Source: Eremothecium cymbalariae DBVPG#7215
Taxonomy: Eukaryota > Ascomycota > Saccharomycetes > Saccharomycetales > Saccharomycetaceae
Direction of reading: 5' to 3'
Length of the DNA: 64,000 nt
NCBI RefSeq assembly: GCF_000235365.1
Contig: NC_016454.1
Location: 558,001 to 622,000 of the forward strand
The notes beneath the pieces were generated by a model. It was not told the DNA's origin and did no database searches. It worked only from the letters and a program-made list of their open reading frames with translations. The position numbers and the translations under genes were made by a program. How positions within the stretch are numbered: the stretch's first letter is position 1; the number at the start of each line of letters is the position of its first letter. Shown in pieces: positions 53,487 to 62,959 of this stretch.

Positions 53487-53582
53487 TGTTGAGGCCGCTA
53501 GTTCTCGTCACGTGGCGGCTATACTTAGGTTGATGATCTGTTACTGCTTGTGTAGTCTCTAGTCTGGCTCAACTACCCTCTG
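53487..53582 (+). mobile_element. LTR relic, second copy upstream of tRNA-Leu(CAA)
   Basis: It starts TGTTGAGGCCGCTAGTTC, then CGTCACGTGGCGG, CTTAGGTTGATGATC and CAACTACCCTCTG. The 61 bases at 53521-53581 match the complement of 36165-36225 at 56 positions. It ends about 90 bp before the tRNA, the zone used by Pol III-targeted Ty elements. No internal retrotransposon gene remains. Confidence 0.65.
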
Positions 53583-53673
53583 TTTCTTGGTCTGTTAGCT
53601 TCTCTTTATTTTACGGCACGTGATGCGGGTTTGTGGGAGGTCGTGCATGGGTCTCAACCGTCCAGCACTCGAC

Positions 53674-53787
53674 GGTTGTGTGGCCGAGCGGTCTAAGGCG
53701 CCTGATTCAAGTGTACGCTTACGGCTCCGCAGGGGGCCGGACACTCAGGTATCGTAAGATGCAAGAGTTCGAATCTCTTCGCAACCA
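53674..53787 (+). tRNA. tRNA-Leu (CAA) with intron
   Basis: Acceptor GGTTGTG/CGCAACC, D-arm GGCCGAGCGG, anticodon stem CCTGA/TCAGG with CAA, and a T-arm holding GAGTTCGAATCTC. The 32-nt intron (53712-53743) lies one base 3' of the anticodon and is GC-rich. A T6 Pol III terminator follows at 53791-53796. The exons match yeast tRNA-Leu(CAA) closely. Confidence 0.96.
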
Positions 53788-53977
53788 TGCTTTTTTGGGT
53801 GGACCGTGGTCACGCGTATATCACGTGATAGACGCGTGATGCGGAAATTTGTCGCTCATTTTTTTTGGAATTGAGCCCTCAAACAACCAAAACTGTATAT
53901 GTTACGCGTTGCACAACCAAGATCGTCACCAGTGGCTTCTCTGCTCACCGTCGAATACTCTTTGCTTGGTGTGACCG
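53788..53977 (+). promoter_or_regulatory. SMC3 promoter with three MCB boxes
   Basis: ACGCGT occurs at 53812-53817, 53832-53837 and 53904-53909, within 170 bp of the SMC3 start. One ATCACGTGAT lies between the first two. ACGCGT is the MBF site that drives G1/S genes in yeasts, so periodic transcription of SMC3 is likely, as for the S. cerevisiae cohesin genes. Confidence 0.75.
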
Positions 53978-56900
53978 ATGTATATACGGAAGGTGATAAT
54001 CAGTGGATTCAAAACCTACAAGAACAAGACTGAGATTGACAACTTTTCTGCGCATCATAATGTTGTGGTTGGGCTCAATGGCTCGGGCAAGTCGAATTTC
54101 TTTGCAGCGATCAGGTTTGTGCTTAGTGATGACTATACCAATTTGAAGCGGGAGGAGAGAAGATCTCTGATCTACCAAGGCACGTCGTCTGTGATGTCGG
54201 GTTATGTTGAGATTGTGTTTCATGATGCAGAAAACAGAACGTTGTTAGGTATCCCCGATAGTAACGGGGCGATTCGTATCAGAAGGACTGTGGGTTTGAA
54301 AAAGGACGAGTATATGATCAATAACAAAAATTCTAGTCGAAGTGATGTTCAGCGGCTGTTGGAGTCTGCTGGGTTTTCTACATCCAATCCCTACAATATT
54401 GTTCCGCAAGGCCGGATCGTGTCGTTGACTAATGCCAAGGACCGCGAGCGGCTGCAGCTGTTGGAGGAGGTTGTTGGTGCCAAGTCGTTTGAGCGGAAGT
54501 TGAAGGAATCTTTGCAGCGGATGGATGCCACCGAGAAGAATAGGGAGAAGATTAGGATAGAATTGCAGGAGGTGGAGGATAAGTTGAACGAGCTGAACGA
54601 AGAGCGTGAAGAGTTGGAAACATACAACGAATTAGATAGGAGCAGGAAAATGTTCCAGTTTACGCTGTACGATCGTGAATTAAACGAGATTACCAATTTG
54701 ATTGAGAAGTTGGATGGTGAATACAACAACACTTTAGTGCTGTCTGAGCAGTACATAGAAGAACTGGATAAGAGAGAAATATTGATTGAGTCCTTGAATA
54801 AGAAATTAAACCAAACCAACTCTGAACTGAAAATTAAGGAATCCACTGAATTACAGCAAGCCAAGGATGCAGATGCAGAGGTCTCTAAAAGGCTAGCGGA
54901 TCTTCACGTCAAAAACGAAGATTTAAAGTTGCAATGTCAGACTATACAACAGCAGTCTGTTACTGATTCGGAGATGCTATCCTCTATCAATGCTCAAATC
55001 GAAGCTAAGGAATTGCAGCTGAAGAAATTTGAACCCAGGTTTGACGAGTTAACCAAGGCGGAATCAGAAATGAAGGCAAACTTCATATCATTGCAGCAAA
55101 GACAGAGGGACTTACTTTCGAAACGAGGCAAGTACGCCAAATTTAAAAATAAGGATGAAAGAGATTCGTGGCTCAACCAGGAGATTTTGGTCCTGGAAGA
55201 GGCGTTGGCATCTTCCAAGGCATCTCGGGAATCTTTAGAGGAGGAACGTGCGAAAATAGCCGCAGATATTGCTGCCTTAGATGAGCAGATAGTAGAACTG
55301 ATGGATTATGTGCAAGGTCCTGGTATTACTGCCGAGTTGGAAGATCTGCAAAATGAAGTTATATCAATGAAGAAAACTTATCTTTCTAAAATTGATGAAC
55401 GTAAGGGACTTTGGAGGACGGAACAAAAATTGCAATCAGTATTTGAAACACTCGTGGAAGAGGTTAAGAGATCAGAAGGAAATCTCAATGAAATAATGGA
55501 TCGTAATTTGGCGATTGGCCTCCGGAATGTTACTGAGATTGTACAACGGTTAAACTTGCCTGAAGGGTCGGTGTTTGGTCCTCTAGGTGAATTAATTAAA
55601 GTCAGTGAAAAATACAAAACTTGTGCTGAAGTAGTTGGGGGAAATTCCTTGTTTCACGTTGTTGTTGATACGGAGAATACTGCTAGTTTGATCATGCAAG
55701 AATTATACAACTCTAAAGGTGGAAGAGTGACATTCATGCCATTGAACAGGATTTATGTCGACCCTAATATACAGTACCCTTCCAACGAGGAATATAACTG
55801 CACACCATTAATCAAAAAAATTAAGTTTGACGGCAAATTCGAAAAGGCTGTGAAGCATGTATTCGGCAAAACTATTGTTGTAAAGGATTTACTACAAGGC
55901 TCTAAACTGGCCAAACAATTCAACTTGAATTCAGTAACGCTAGATGGCGACAAAGCAGATAATAAAGGAGTATTAACAGGGGGGTTTCATGATCAGTACA
56001 AAAAGAAAAGACTTGATTCTTTGAGGGAATTAAGGTCAGCTAAAAGTGAGCAGAATAGTACCCAAAGTCAGTTACTGGAGTTGAAAGGTCTACTTCAAAC
56101 TATTGATGAAGAGATAGATCGTTTGAATAACAGCATTAAGAAATCAATGAATAAAAAGGAAGCTGTTCTGACAGATTTAGAGTCTATGAATTTGAAATTA
56201 GATAGGTTAAAAAGAGAAAGATCGTTGCTACAGGAGACATCATCTCAGCTAATATCCAAACTAGAGAAATATATCATCAATGAAAGGTTAGCCCAAGAAA
56301 AGCTTGAAAGATATGCTAGCGACTTGGAAACGCCATTTGAAACGGAATTGACGCTAACGGAAAGGGAGGAATTAAATTCAATCGCTAAAAAATTGTCTAA
56401 TTTACAAAACGATTTGAATGTCACTACTGAAGCGTTGGGTCATATAGTTACAAAAATTGATTTGTTAAAAGCAGAGATTGACTCTAAATTGAAGCCTCAA
56501 GCTAGGGAGTTCGAATGCAGGCCTCATGATACAGACTATACTGCATTAGCTGATGTTCATAAACAAATTGCTTCTGTTGAAAGTGAAATCTCCGCCTTAG
56601 AGGAATCCCACAAGCATGCAACTGCTGAATTGAAAAAGACCATTACACTCATTCAGAGTTTGAAAAAAGAAAAAGAGGGAGATGAGAAGACGTTAGATAA
56701 AGCAAATTCACAGCAACGTGCATTATTGAAGAAAATAGGCAACTATCAGAAGGATGCTGAAAAGTCCATGGTAAGAAAGAAAACGTTGATTGCAAGACGT
56801 GATGAATTGCAACAGAAGATCAGAGATATAGGGTTATTACCAGAGGATTCTTCTGATAAATATAAGAACTTGAGTAGTACCGAGTTGTTGACCCGGCTGG

Positions 56901-57676
56901 GGAAGATTAATGATGAACTTTCACAGATGACTAATGTTAATAGAAGGGCATTAGAAAACTTTAAGAAGTTTGATGAGAAACAGAAAGATGTTATTAAACG
57001 AGCAAAAGAATTAGATGAATCGAAGAAGTCGATTGAAGAGCTAATTGAAAAGCTAAAAGGACAAAAGGTTGAAGCCGTGGAAGTCACTTTTAAAAAAGTA
57101 TCTGAAAACTTCACTAAATTGTTCGAGAAAATGGTTCCTAGAGGCACGGGTCGATTAGTTATTCATCGTAGAGCAGATGAAAAGCAAGAACCACGCTCCA
57201 GAAACCAGAAAAAAAGGAAACAAGATCAACTATATGACTTCGATAATGGAGATGACAATGAAGATTCTGTATATTCTGGGGTATCTATTGGGGTATCTTT
57301 CAATTCTAAAAAGGACGAACAATTGCACGTTGAGCAGCTTTCTGGTGGACAAAAAACAGTATGTGCTATTGCATTAATTCTCGCTATTCAAATGGTTGAT
57401 CCAGCTCCATTCTATTTATTTGATGAAATTGACGCGGCATTAGACAAACAGTATCGTACTGCTGTTGCAGCAACCATTAAAGAGCTCTCCTCAGAAGCTC
57501 AATTCATTTGCACGACTTTTAGAAGTGACATGATTGGTATCGCTGATAAATTCTATCGTGTTAAATATGAAAACAAAATTTCTACTGTTGTAGAGGTTAC
57601 TCGAACAGATGCCTTGCACTTTGTCAGTGGTAAGGACAAGGGTGATCGGTTCAGCCATCATGTAATTGGTCAATAA
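53978..57676 (+). CDS. SMC3: Cohesin ATPase subunit Smc3
   Basis: Smc3 pairs with Smc1 and Scc1 in the cohesin ring that holds sister chromatids. It has 1232 residues, against 1230 in S. cerevisiae. Walker A is GLNGSGKS (32-39). The Eco1 acetylation pair is Lys108-Lys109 in VGLKKDEY. Long coiled coils flank a hinge (about 510-680, with GPLGELIKVSEKYKTCAEVV and the Gly-rich GVLTGGFHDQYKKKR). The C-terminal head has the signature LSGGQKTVCA and Walker B FYLFDEIDAALD. All catalytic parts are intact. It converges on NET1 with 200 bp between, as in S. cerevisiae. Confidence 0.98.
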   Translation: MYIRKVIISGFKTYKNKTEIDNFSAHHNVVVGLNGSGKSNFFAAIRFVLSDDYTNLKREERRSLIYQGTSSVMSGYVEIVFHDAENRTLLGIPDSNGAIRIRRTVGLKKDEYMINNKNSSRSDVQRLLESAGFSTSNPYNIVPQGRIVSLTNAKDRERLQLLEEVVGAKSFERKLKESLQRMDATEKNREKIRIELQEVEDKLNELNEEREELETYNELDRSRKMFQFTLYDRELNEITNLIEKLDGEYNNTLVLSEQYIEELDKREILIESLNKKLNQTNSELKIKESTELQQAKDADAEVSKRLADLHVKNEDLKLQCQTIQQQSVTDSEMLSSINAQIEAKELQLKKFEPRFDELTKAESEMKANFISLQQRQRDLLSKRGKYAKFKNKDERDSWLNQEILVLEEALASSKASRESLEEERAKIAADIAALDEQIVELMDYVQGPGITAELEDLQNEVISMKKTYLSKIDERKGLWRTEQKLQSVFETLVEEVKRSEGNLNEIMDRNLAIGLRNVTEIVQRLNLPEGSVFGPLGELIKVSEKYKTCAEVVGGNSLFHVVVDTENTASLIMQELYNSKGGRVTFMPLNRIYVDPNIQYPSNEEYNCTPLIKKIKFDGKFEKAVKHVFGKTIVVKDLLQGSKLAKQFNLNSVTLDGDKADNKGVLTGGFHDQYKKKRLDSLRELRSAKSEQNSTQSQLLELKGLLQTIDEEIDRLNNSIKKSMNKKEAVLTDLESMNLKLDRLKRERSLLQETSSQLISKLEKYIINERLAQEKLERYASDLETPFETELTLTEREELNSIAKKLSNLQNDLNVTTEALGHIVTKIDLLKAEIDSKLKPQAREFECRPHDTDYTALADVHKQIASVESEISALEESHKHATAELKKTITLIQSLKKEKEGDEKTLDKANSQQRALLKKIGNYQKDAEKSMVRKKTLIARRDELQQKIRDIGLLPEDSSDKYKNLSSTELLTRLGKINDELSQMTNVNRRALENFKKFDEKQKDVIKRAKELDESKKSIEELIEKLKGQKVEAVEVTFKKVSENFTKLFEKMVPRGTGRLVIHRRADEKQEPRSRNQKKRKQDQLYDFDNGDDNEDSVYSGVSIGVSFNSKKDEQLHVEQLSGGQKTVCAIALILAIQMVDPAPFYLFDEIDAALDKQYRTAVAATIKELSSEAQFICTTFRSDMIGIADKFYRVKYENKISTVVEVTRTDALHFVSGKDKGDRFSHHVIGQ

Positions 57677-57875
57677 TTTATTGAATAGCTTACATAGCAT
57701 TAATTATGATTTTTTGTTATTTACACTTTGAAACACAGCTTTTAAACCAAAAAATCCATTTGTGCTCCTAAGCATATTGCTGAGTCGTATCAGCAAATAG
57801 ACACAACATTAACTAGAAATTATATAGAATACAAAAACCATGCAGATTACTTTTTGAAAGATTGGAGCATAAAAT

Positions 57876-60800
57876 TTACTTCTTTTGAGAATCCCTAAGC
57901 AAAGATGCAAAACCACTATTAGATTTCTTCTTCTTACCAAGCGCTTTAGAAGCAGAGCTGGCACTAATGAAATTGTTTCCATCATCCGACGATTCATCGC
58001 CATCGCTACTACTTTCATCGGAGTCACTCTCACTCTCACTCTCAATTAAATCATCCTCACTCTCTTCAGAGCTAGAATCATCATGAATTGGTTGATTCGA
58101 TAATAACTTATTGTTTGCCACAGCACTCTTCTCTCTAACTTCTGGAACACCGCGAGATGCAAGATCAGAAAGAGAACCTAAAGATCTATGTGTTCCCACC
58201 TTACCAGTTGATTCTGTACGTGATGAGTTAACTTCAGAGGAAGTTGGAGACTTTTGTTCCATAAATTTAGTCAGAGGTGCTCCTCGATTATTAGTGTTTG
58301 TGAAGTTCTTCTTGGAGTCCTGCTTTGATTGTGAGGTTGTTTCCAACCCCAGAGCATGAGTTTCAGCAACTGATTTAGAAACCATTGCAACTGCGCCTTT
58401 TGGCGGTTGAACTATACCTCTACGTGACTTTTTCACCATTGTGGTGTCTTCATCATCAGTTGAAGATTCATCTGAAGATTCATCGGCAGACGAATTCCCA
58501 TATGATACGTTTTTACTTTCATTATCACTTATAGAAGAACCGACATGTTTAGGACTTTTAGAAGTTGGTGTTCCATTTTTGTTTTGCTTTTGTAAATTAT
58601 TGCCTTGTACTCTACCTTTTGCAAATTTTGATCTCAGCTCATCCAATTTAGAAACACTTCCAGCAGGAGACAAAGTGGGCTCAGCTTCGGCCAGTGCCAG
58701 TTTCTCATTAATCATCTTTGATGCAGCTGCAGCTGCATTATCCAGAGCGTCCTTTACAGACTTTTTGAGTTCTGCACTATTTAAACTGCTCGATTTGTTA
58801 GGTTCTGACATAGTATTCTTTGCTGACCGTCCCCTCTTGGAAGCCTTTACTGGCTCTGTAATAAAATTTTGGCTGGCATTGATATTACTTTTTGAACTCG
58901 ACTTGTCTTCATTATCGTCTTCGGAACTTTCAATAAACTCTGGAGTTTGGAAGAATTTTTCCTTAGAAATAACGTTATTTAATTTCTTTGCTGGAACTGG
59001 AGATTGTTTTGATCCCGTGTGCTTTGTAACAGATGTTTTCTTCTTACCAATAGTTTTCAACAAAATTGGCTTGTCATGATTTAGGACATTATCTTCGCTG
59101 AAGTTGCTTATAAAATTTGCTTTTTTAAGCGAGTTAGGACTCTTAGTAATGGTGTCTGTTTCACTCATAGGACTATGTTTAGACTTGGCATCGACCTCAG
59201 AAGATACTTTTTTAGTGTTAACTTTTGTAGGATCGGAACCTGAGCTTGGGGAGTTCTTACTAACAGTAGTAGTAGTAGCAGCAGCAGCAGAAACAACCTT
59301 TGTAGAAGCAGATTTGGCTTTCTGTTGAGTGGCTTCAGAATTTTTGTTGATAACTGTAGCATTGCGTTTTTGTGTAGATTCTACCTTCTTTGCGGGTGCC
59401 AACTGCTGCATCTTTGGTGTGGAAAAAGTGGATTCAAATTTTTTAGGCAATGCAAACTCAGATCTATCTGAAGTAGAAGAAAGAAGAGTTGGGGTCATAA
59501 TAGGTACAGTTTTCGAAGCAGAGGGACCAGGGCTTACAGAAGGATTATTAACTTGTTCCTTATCAATCTCTTGAGATGGTTTATCATCTTCGGTTCTTGG
59601 ACGAGAACTGCTATCACTTTGCAATGAAGATGAATCATCATGTACCACTGACTCCTTTAATGGATGGATGTTTAGTTTTTTAAAGCTATTATTCTCGTTG
59701 AGGAAGACACCTTCACTCTCATCCGTTGCTGAACCACCGTCAGAAGTAGGTTCGGACTGTGGTTTGGCCTCGCCAGCCGATTCAGACTCCTGTTCTTTTC
59801 TTGATTTGCCCTTTGAAATAAATTGCGCCGCTTTTTGAGCTGCATGCCTTTGCGTACGACGAGGCAGTATGTTTCTAGGATCAGGAGTAGAGTTATCAAT
59901 ATCTTTATTCAGAACTGTCAGATAAGGCTTTTTTTTGTTGCGAGATTGAGGGGACCCTAACTGTTCTTCCTCTTGAGTGCCATGCTGGAAACGTGTTGGA
60001 AGTTCAAATCGTTTGCTATTAAGGATTTTTAATAGTTCCGCCTTCTGAAAACCCTTTTCACTTCGCGTTTCCGGTCTGTTTACAACTACACTCCCATTCT
60101 GCGAGGCTTCCGATTCCTCATCACTAAAATGGTCTTTTCTCGTAATACCAGTTGCATTGTCATCTTTATTTTTGCCTTTTGTCAGTTTATCTACTCTTTG
60201 TTCAAGAGAACTTTTGCGTGGAGACGGTAATTCTGTAACTGCGGCTACGCCATTCTCAAAGGGAATACTTCTATTTGGGGAGCCGTTGTCATCTGCAATT
60301 GTAGAAGAAGACTGACGAATAGCCTGAGAAGAACGTCTTTCTATCCCGTTGGGAAGATGAACAGGACGCGTTGCTTCCTCATGAGCAGAAGACGAAGAAG
60401 AAGAGACATCCTCATCTTGCTGGTCGATCGGATTGTATGGCTTCTTCATTGGAATTCTATTAGACTTTGCTGGGAGATCAACTGCTGGACTTGCTGGGCC
60501 CTCCTTTAACTCCCTTTCAATCTCAGAAATCCTTGGTTCAGGAATTTGTAACATGCCTGAGGTTATTCTTATATTAGTGACCATTGGAGAAGTAGTGTGT
60601 TTGTTTTGCGAGAGAGTCGATTCTGAAAGGACTGTGGGGCCGGTCAGATTAACCCTATTAGGTGTCTCAATGAGGCTTGCCGGTCTGATTGGGGTCCCGG
60701 ATGGCAGTCTTTGTTGTCTAGCCTTGTTGGGATCCACTGTCTCAGACATAGATACAGTATTTTCATTAGCCTTTACCCTCTTTTGATCGATCCCAGAACT

Positions 60801-61562
60801 AATCCTGATCGGAGGAGATTGTGGAGGCGGAGGCGGTAATATAGATTTATCAGCAACATCGTCGTCTTCAAAGTCAGAATTCACTTGTTTCTCTGCAGGA
60901 GGAGGGTAGATCTGGTTAGCTAAAGGGGTGGAAACCCTCAATGCAGAATTTTTGAGAGTGGTAGCGCGCTTCTTCACAACATTAATCATAGAACTGGGCA
61001 CAGCGGTCGTAGACGTTGAAGAAACAGGAGTAGTTGCAATACCATTGTTGAGCTTCCGTTTTTTGCTCAGATATATAGTATTAGTGTCATTCTCATCTGC
61101 TGGATCCAATTCATTCTTAAGTACAACGCGTACAGTATTATCCATATTGAACACATCCTTAACAACAAAATCAGGATCTAAATCGCACTCGTTGATATCC
61201 TGTAAAGTAACAATCTCAGGTTCTTCTAACAAGTTCGGATACATCTTATTGCATTTCTCTACAATCTCCTCAGCTAATTGGTACAAACTATTCGTTGGCT
61301 TTGTGAAATGTAGAAACTTCTTATACTTGGGCCTCCTTATATGAGATCCAAGGAAACTTGAAAAGTAAACAGTGTTTGTAGAGGTATTACCAGTGTTTGG
61401 AGAATAATCATTTCTCGCACCTACAACACTTGATGCGGAGATAGGTTGTTGATGAGGCTGAGCTGTTAATTGTGTGTTATCGGAGGTAGTTGAAGGAATC
61501 CCTAAAATAGGAATACCTGTCTCCGTACTAGGTGGTACAAGCACCACCTGTAACTTGTACAT
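57876..61562 (-). CDS. NET1: Nucleolar RENT subunit Net1 (Cfi1/Tof2 family)
   Basis: Net1 anchors Cdc14 phosphatase and Sir2 in the nucleolus, controls mitotic exit and stimulates Pol I. It has 1228 residues, against 1189 in S. cerevisiae. The N-terminus (1-180) is the conserved part: MYKLQVVLVPPS, then KKFLHFTKPTNSLYQLAEEI, and DLDPDFVVKDVF. The rest is low-complexity, rich in Ser, Lys, Glu and Asp with many SP/TP sites for Cdk and polo kinases, and acidic Ser/Asp blocks near the end (DESSSDGDESSDDG). A pre-duplication yeast would have one gene for both Net1 and Tof2. Confidence 0.94.
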   Translation of the reverse strand: MYKLQVVLVPPSTETGIPILGIPSTTSDNTQLTAQPHQQPISASSVVGARNDYSPNTGNTSTNTVYFSSFLGSHIRRPKYKKFLHFTKPTNSLYQLAEEIVEKCNKMYPNLLEEPEIVTLQDINECDLDPDFVVKDVFNMDNTVRVVLKNELDPADENDTNTIYLSKKRKLNNGIATTPVSSTSTTAVPSSMINVVKKRATTLKNSALRVSTPLANQIYPPPAEKQVNSDFEDDDVADKSILPPPPPQSPPIRISSGIDQKRVKANENTVSMSETVDPNKARQQRLPSGTPIRPASLIETPNRVNLTGPTVLSESTLSQNKHTTSPMVTNIRITSGMLQIPEPRISEIERELKEGPASPAVDLPAKSNRIPMKKPYNPIDQQDEDVSSSSSSAHEEATRPVHLPNGIERRSSQAIRQSSSTIADDNGSPNRSIPFENGVAAVTELPSPRKSSLEQRVDKLTKGKNKDDNATGITRKDHFSDEESEASQNGSVVVNRPETRSEKGFQKAELLKILNSKRFELPTRFQHGTQEEEQLGSPQSRNKKKPYLTVLNKDIDNSTPDPRNILPRRTQRHAAQKAAQFISKGKSRKEQESESAGEAKPQSEPTSDGGSATDESEGVFLNENNSFKKLNIHPLKESVVHDDSSSLQSDSSSRPRTEDDKPSQEIDKEQVNNPSVSPGPSASKTVPIMTPTLLSSTSDRSEFALPKKFESTFSTPKMQQLAPAKKVESTQKRNATVINKNSEATQQKAKSASTKVVSAAAATTTTVSKNSPSSGSDPTKVNTKKVSSEVDAKSKHSPMSETDTITKSPNSLKKANFISNFSEDNVLNHDKPILLKTIGKKKTSVTKHTGSKQSPVPAKKLNNVISKEKFFQTPEFIESSEDDNEDKSSSKSNINASQNFITEPVKASKRGRSAKNTMSEPNKSSSLNSAELKKSVKDALDNAAAAASKMINEKLALAEAEPTLSPAGSVSKLDELRSKFAKGRVQGNNLQKQNKNGTPTSKSPKHVGSSISDNESKNVSYGNSSADESSDESSTDDEDTTMVKKSRRGIVQPPKGAVAMVSKSVAETHALGLETTSQSKQDSKKNFTNTNNRGAPLTKFMEQKSPTSSEVNSSRTESTGKVGTHRSLGSLSDLASRGVPEVREKSAVANNKLLSNQPIHDDSSSEESEDDLIESESESDSDESSSDGDESSDDGNNFISASSASKALGKKKKSNSGFASLLRDSQKK

Positions 61563-62050
61563 TTTGAATCTAACTAATTATTTGGCCTAGCCTCCTGCCT
61601 AGAGATTATGTGTAGCTTTGAGAAACTTGTTTTGTTGATCGCCATTTTTCTAAAAGACGAAAAGCCCTTTTTGCAGGAGAGATTCCAAAAAAAGTCGACG
61701 TCGTTCGTCACGGCACACTTAAATGGGCAAGAGTAAGATAATACAAAAGTAATATTACTGAAAGTGTCCTGTTTTTGATACGAATGAATACTGTTAGGAT
61801 TATGTTATGTACAGTATGTTGTTGAGATTAGTTATATGTTAGTAGCAGCTACGCCGATGCTCCTTTTTGTCTTTTTGTTTTGTTTCAAGGCTCTGTTTCT
61901 TGTATAATACCTATGCTCTTATTTTTTGTAGTAGTAGTAAGAAAATTCAGATATCGTTGGCTTCATGGACCGCATTATAGTGTTGCTGCACACATATATG
62001 CATGTGCTGGATGCTTGGAGAAGTTCCGTTAAAAATTTGAAGTTTTTAGC
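61563..62050. other. Intergenic region, NET1 promoter
   Basis: There are 0.49 kb holding the NET1 promoter and the 3' region of the next gene. It is AT-rich and I see nothing specific. Confidence 0.45.
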
Positions 62051-62959
62051 TTAAGCTTCTAGGAAACCTTTGGGTTGTCGACCGGCAGAACATTTCTTCT
62101 TCCGTTTGGATACCCTGCCGCGCTGAACTGTCTGGGGTTCATCAAAAAGCTCAAAGTTCTCGGCCATGGACCTGAAGAAGGCTTTGAAGTTAGTATCCAA
62201 TTGGGTCGCAGGCATCCCGTAGGTGTAGTGCGCGCTAGAAATAAGGGACGACCGCGAGGCAGAGGATGGTAATAATATGCTGTCAGGTGAAGATGTACGA
62301 GTAGACTCCTGCGATCTGGATCGAGACCTCACCCGCAAGTCATAATCCTCCAAATCTTGTTGTAGCTGCCGCTTGCTTGTCTCCACCGTCGTCTGAAGAG
62401 CCACCAACGATACCATACCCTTTAGCGTTACCAAATCATCCCCCCGCACCTGTTTTTCGGTAAACATCGCATCCAACGCCCTACCAAACACCCCCCAGTC
62501 CACCACCATAACCCGTCTATTGAGTTTCCGTAGGCATTCCAACAAACACCCTCTATCAATCTCCGGCTTCAAACACTCATCAAGCTCCTCAGGCAACTTT
62601 TCAAACCCATCATCCCCCTGCTCCTCCCCACTCCCTTTACCGCACACCCCAGCAACATACAACGACGCAACGACACTCCCAAATTTCCAATCAACATCCG
62701 CCAACTTCCACAAAGAATAATCCTTATTCACCTCATTAAACTCCAAAATATAAAAAGGATATTCCTCACAATCCTCAAGCATCCCACATCTTATCTTCAA
62801 ATTTCCAGTAATAGTTTCAATACTACTCAATTGAACAGAATACCTATCCTGAGTCTTGCCTAAGAATTTAATAACTTCTTGCACCGAGGGGTACCTTTTC
62901 AAAAGACACAATTTAACCCTCGGCATATTTTCTCCTGCATATACGTATAGCTCTTCCAT
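62051..62959 (-). CDS. Uncharacterised protein, possible YKR011C counterpart
   Basis: This 302-residue protein has no family I recognise. It begins MEELYVYAGENMPRVKLCLL. The first 150 residues look like a folded alpha/beta domain. A Ser/Arg-rich linker follows (RSRSRSQESTRTSSP, about 210-225), then a basic C-terminus (RGRVSKRKKKCSAGRQPK) that could be a nuclear localisation signal. Its place and strand relative to NET1 equal those of YKR011C relative to TOF2, the duplicate of NET1, in S. cerevisiae. YKR011C is a nuclear protein of unknown role. The link is positional only; I could not compare sequences. Confidence 0.6.
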   Translation of the reverse strand: MEELYVYAGENMPRVKLCLLKRYPSVQEVIKFLGKTQDRYSVQLSSIETITGNLKIRCGMLEDCEEYPFYILEFNEVNKDYSLWKLADVDWKFGSVVASLYVAGVCGKGSGEEQGDDGFEKLPEELDECLKPEIDRGCLLECLRKLNRRVMVVDWGVFGRALDAMFTEKQVRGDDLVTLKGMVSLVALQTTVETSKRQLQQDLEDYDLRVRSRSRSQESTRTSSPDSILLPSSASRSSLISSAHYTYGMPATQLDTNFKAFFRSMAENFELFDEPQTVQRGRVSKRKKKCSAGRQPKGFLEA

